A stretch of DNA of 32,356 bases. Source: Candidatus Segatella mututuai. Its GTDB lineage: Bacteria; Bacteroidota; Bacteroidia; Bacteroidales; Bacteroidaceae. Of this stretch, positions 30,660-32,356 are shown piece after piece. The position numbers were made by a program, and so were the translations under genes. How positions within the stretch are numbered: the stretch's first letter is position 1; each line of letters begins with the position of its first letter. The notes under the pieces were generated by a model, which saw only the letters and a program-made list of their open reading frames with translations, was not told where the DNA came from and did no database searches. The stretch covers positions 1 through 32,356 of the forward strand of contig DJOI01000034.1 of NCBI GenBank assembly GCA_002439605.1, in the 5' to 3' direction.

Positions 30660-30675
30660 AAGTAACATATAAAAC

Positions 30676-31815
30676 ATGAGAAAAGAAACAAAAGCCATTC
30701 ACACACCCTTTCAGAAACGCGACGCCTATGGGTCGCTCTCGTTTCCAGTCTACAACACAGCCGCATACGAGTTCGACTCCGCACAGGCCATGACAGAAGC
30801 TTTCTCGGGCAGAGTGCCAGAACCCGACTACTCGCGCGTGATGAACCCCACCGTCACTTACTTCGAGAACCGTGTAAAGGAACTCTCGGGAGCCGACAAC
30901 GTCTTTGCCATGGGCACGGGTATGGCAGCCATACTCAACACCCTGCTTGTATTTGCGGAGGCTGGAAAGACCATCGTAACCTCCAACCATCTTTTCGGCA
31001 ACACTTACGCACTGATAACTCAAACCCTTGGCCGATTGGGTGTCAAGGCACAGGTGGCCGACTTGACTGACACCGAGACCCTGGACAAAACCATTGCCAG
31101 CGACGCATGTCTCATCTTCGCAGAATACATCACCAACCCGCAACTGGAGGTGGTGGACATCGAAAAACTCGCAGAGGTGGCGCACAAGCATGGCTTGCCG
31201 CTGATCGTCGACACTACGGCTGTGCCTTTCACCGAAATTGACGCACGCAAGTTGGGCATCGATGTAGAAGTGCTGTCGAGCACTAAGTACATCAGCGGAG
31301 GAGCTACATCGCTGGGCGGACTCATCCTCGACTTCGACACATTCGACGAAGTAAACCAACGCATTCGCTATGAATTTCTATTCAACTTGGGAACGTACAT
31401 GACACCGCAGGTGGCTTACATGCAGACACTGGGGCTGGAGACACTGGACGTGCGCTACAGAAAACAGGCACAGAACGCCCTTGACCTTGCCCACGCCTTG
31501 CAAGAGCTGCCACAGATAAAGCGTGTGAACTATCCAGGACTATCTGAAGACAAACCAATGGGAGCCATGCTCACCATCGACCTCGAGTCGGAGCAAAAGT
31601 GCCTCGACTTCCTCAATCACTTGAAACTCATACGCCGGGCCACCAACCTCTTCGACAACAAGTCGCTGGCAATACACCCATACTCCACGATATTCGTAAA
31701 CTTCACCCCAGAAGAGAAGAAAGAAATGGACGTGTTCGACACAACCATACGTCTTTCCATGGGACTGGAAGACGTACGCGATCTCACGGACGACATTAAA
31801 CAAGCATTGGGATAA
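30676..31815 (+). CDS. PLP-dependent Cys/Met metabolism enzyme (cystathionine gamma-synthase / methionine gamma-lyase / sulfhydrylase family)
   Basis: The 379-residue protein is a fold-type I PLP enzyme of the Cys/Met metabolism family. PLP lysine is K204 in SSTKYISGG, DTT at DTTAVPF binds the cofactor ring, and YSRVMNPT near residue 55 is the conserved inter-subunit phosphate-binding segment. MetB, MetY, CGL and methionine gamma-lyase share this scaffold and cannot be separated confidently here: the position of the gamma-lyase cysteine, in the loop HLFGNTYAL, is occupied by Asn, which argues against a classical methionine gamma-lyase. With a MalY-type lyase 8 bp downstream, cystathionine formation followed by beta-cleavage to homocysteine is one coherent reading. 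No SAM riboswitch fold was recognised upstream. Confidence 0.85.
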   Translation: MRKETKAIHTPFQKRDAYGSLSFPVYNTAAYEFDSAQAMTEAFSGRVPEPDYSRVMNPTVTYFENRVKELSGADNVFAMGTGMAAILNTLLVFAEAGKTIVTSNHLFGNTYALITQTLGRLGVKAQVADLTDTETLDKTIASDACLIFAEYITNPQLEVVDIEKLAEVAHKHGLPLIVDTTAVPFTEIDARKLGIDVEVLSSTKYISGGATSLGGLILDFDTFDEVNQRIRYEFLFNLGTYMTPQVAYMQTLGLETLDVRYRKQAQNALDLAHALQELPQIKRVNYPGLSEDKPMGAMLTIDLESEQKCLDFLNHLKLIRRATNLFDNKSLAIHPYSTIFVNFTPEEKKEMDVFDTTIRLSMGLEDVRDLTDDIKQALG

Positions 31816-31823
31816 CGACAAAT

Positions 31824-32356
31824 ATGAAATACAACTTTGACAAGATAATAGACCGCTCGGGGTCTGGTGACCTGAAGCACGAGGTGCTGAAGGCACGCTA
31901 TGGCCGAGACGACTTGATTCCACTATGGGTGGCCGACATGGATTTCGAGACTCCACCGTTCATTATAGACACTATCAGAAAACGACTGCAACATCCTATA
32001 TTCGGATACACCGTCGAACCAAAGGAATATTGGCCCACCGTGAGCAAATGGATTGCCGACCACCATGGATGGAATGTGAAGAAGCAATGGATGACGTATG
32101 TGCCTGGAGTAGTGAAAGGCATCGGTATGGCGATAAATGCTTTGACACAACCTGGCGACAAAATTTTGATTCAAACACCGGTCTATCATCCTTTTCGCAT
32201 GACTGTGGTGGGAAACAACCGTAAAGTGGTGACCAGTCCGCTGAAGGAATCTACAGAGGGTTCCTTCTACAGGATGGACTTCGAGCGCTTGGAAAAAGAT
32301 ATAGAGGGCTGCAAGATGATGATCTTGTGCAATCCCCATAATCCCGGAGGCATACA
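31824..32356 (+). CDS. MalY/PatB-type cystathionine beta-lyase/aminotransferase, truncated by the window edge
   Basis: The open frame starts at ATG 31824 and runs without a stop to the window edge (177 complete codons). The N-terminus MKYNFDKIIDRSGSGDLKHE is typical of MalY/PatB C-S lyases, followed by LIPLWVADMDFETPPFI, IFGYTVEP, VPGVVKGIGMAI, QTPVYHPF and CNPHNPGG. These PLP enzymes cleave cystathionine to homocysteine, pyruvate and ammonia; E. coli MalY also represses the mal regulon. The PLP lysine lies beyond the window. It starts 8 bp after the preceding PLP enzyme, so the pair is an operon. Confidence 0.88.
   Translation, partial: MKYNFDKIIDRSGSGDLKHEVLKARYGRDDLIPLWVADMDFETPPFIIDTIRKRLQHPIFGYTVEPKEYWPTVSKWIADHHGWNVKKQWMTYVPGVVKGIGMAINALTQPGDKILIQTPVYHPFRMTVVGNNRKVVTSPLKESTEGSFYRMDFERLEKDIEGCKMMILCNPHNPGGI

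Noticed and set aside
30534..30675. SAM riboswitch upstream of the sulfur amino acid genes
   Set aside because: The gap is mostly 10-bp repeats and simple dyads; no multi-helix junction or known SAM-binding core could be traced.

Overview
The window looks like chromosomal DNA of a Bacteroidales bacterium, most likely Prevotellaceae. The evidence is the recurring TAnnTTTG -7 promoter element (several with TTTG about 19-20 bp upstream), A-rich leaders without Shine-Dalgarno sequences, a secreted GH115 alpha-glucuronidase, a DUF4290 gene, and a tsaB/DUF4290/murA/rimM/dxr/rseP block facing a yicC/gmk/nadD block. I saw no tRNA, rRNA, transposase, phage gene or CRISPR array.

Layout. 1-2820: a leftward GH115 glycoside hydrolase with a noncoding tail that holds a terminator-like hairpin. 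2982-6811: rightward recG, a small basic protein of unknown function, and an M23/LysM cell-wall peptidase. 6812-7455: a 644-bp noncoding block between convergent genes, holding a strong terminator hairpin, four 18-bp semi-palindromes at an exact 22-bp period, and a perfect 25-bp inverted repeat. 7456-13489: a leftward housekeeping run (tsaB, DUF4290, murA, rimM, dxr, rseP) for t6A tRNA modification, peptidoglycan, ribosome maturation, isoprenoid precursor and site-2 proteolysis. 13580-15749: rightward yicC-gmk-nadD, running with 4-bp gaps into a large envelope-glycan region.

15754-30533 is the accessory part. It encodes an EptA-like phosphoethanolamine transferase, two acyltransferase-3 membrane proteins, a UbiA-family enzyme with the signature of polyprenyl-phosphate phosphoribosyltransferases, a HAD-IB phosphatase, a GtrA-family membrane protein, two paralogous polytopic proteins that resemble GT-C glycosyltransferases, a GT2, an oppositely oriented Wzx-type flippase, a GT4, and a PafA-like periplasmic phosphatase. 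UbiA, HAD, GtrA and the paralogous pair together read as a candidate self-contained pathway: make polyprenyl-phosphoryl-pentose from PRPP, dephosphorylate it, move it across the inner membrane, and transfer the pentofuranose to an external glycan. This is the most interesting system in the window; the functional assignment is inference.

30676-32356: two PLP enzymes of sulfur amino acid metabolism, a Cys/Met-metabolism family enzyme and a MalY/PatB-type lyase cut by the window edge. The gap before them has a 20-bp perfect palindrome, six 10-bp tandem repeats, and a promoter element inside a hairpin loop.
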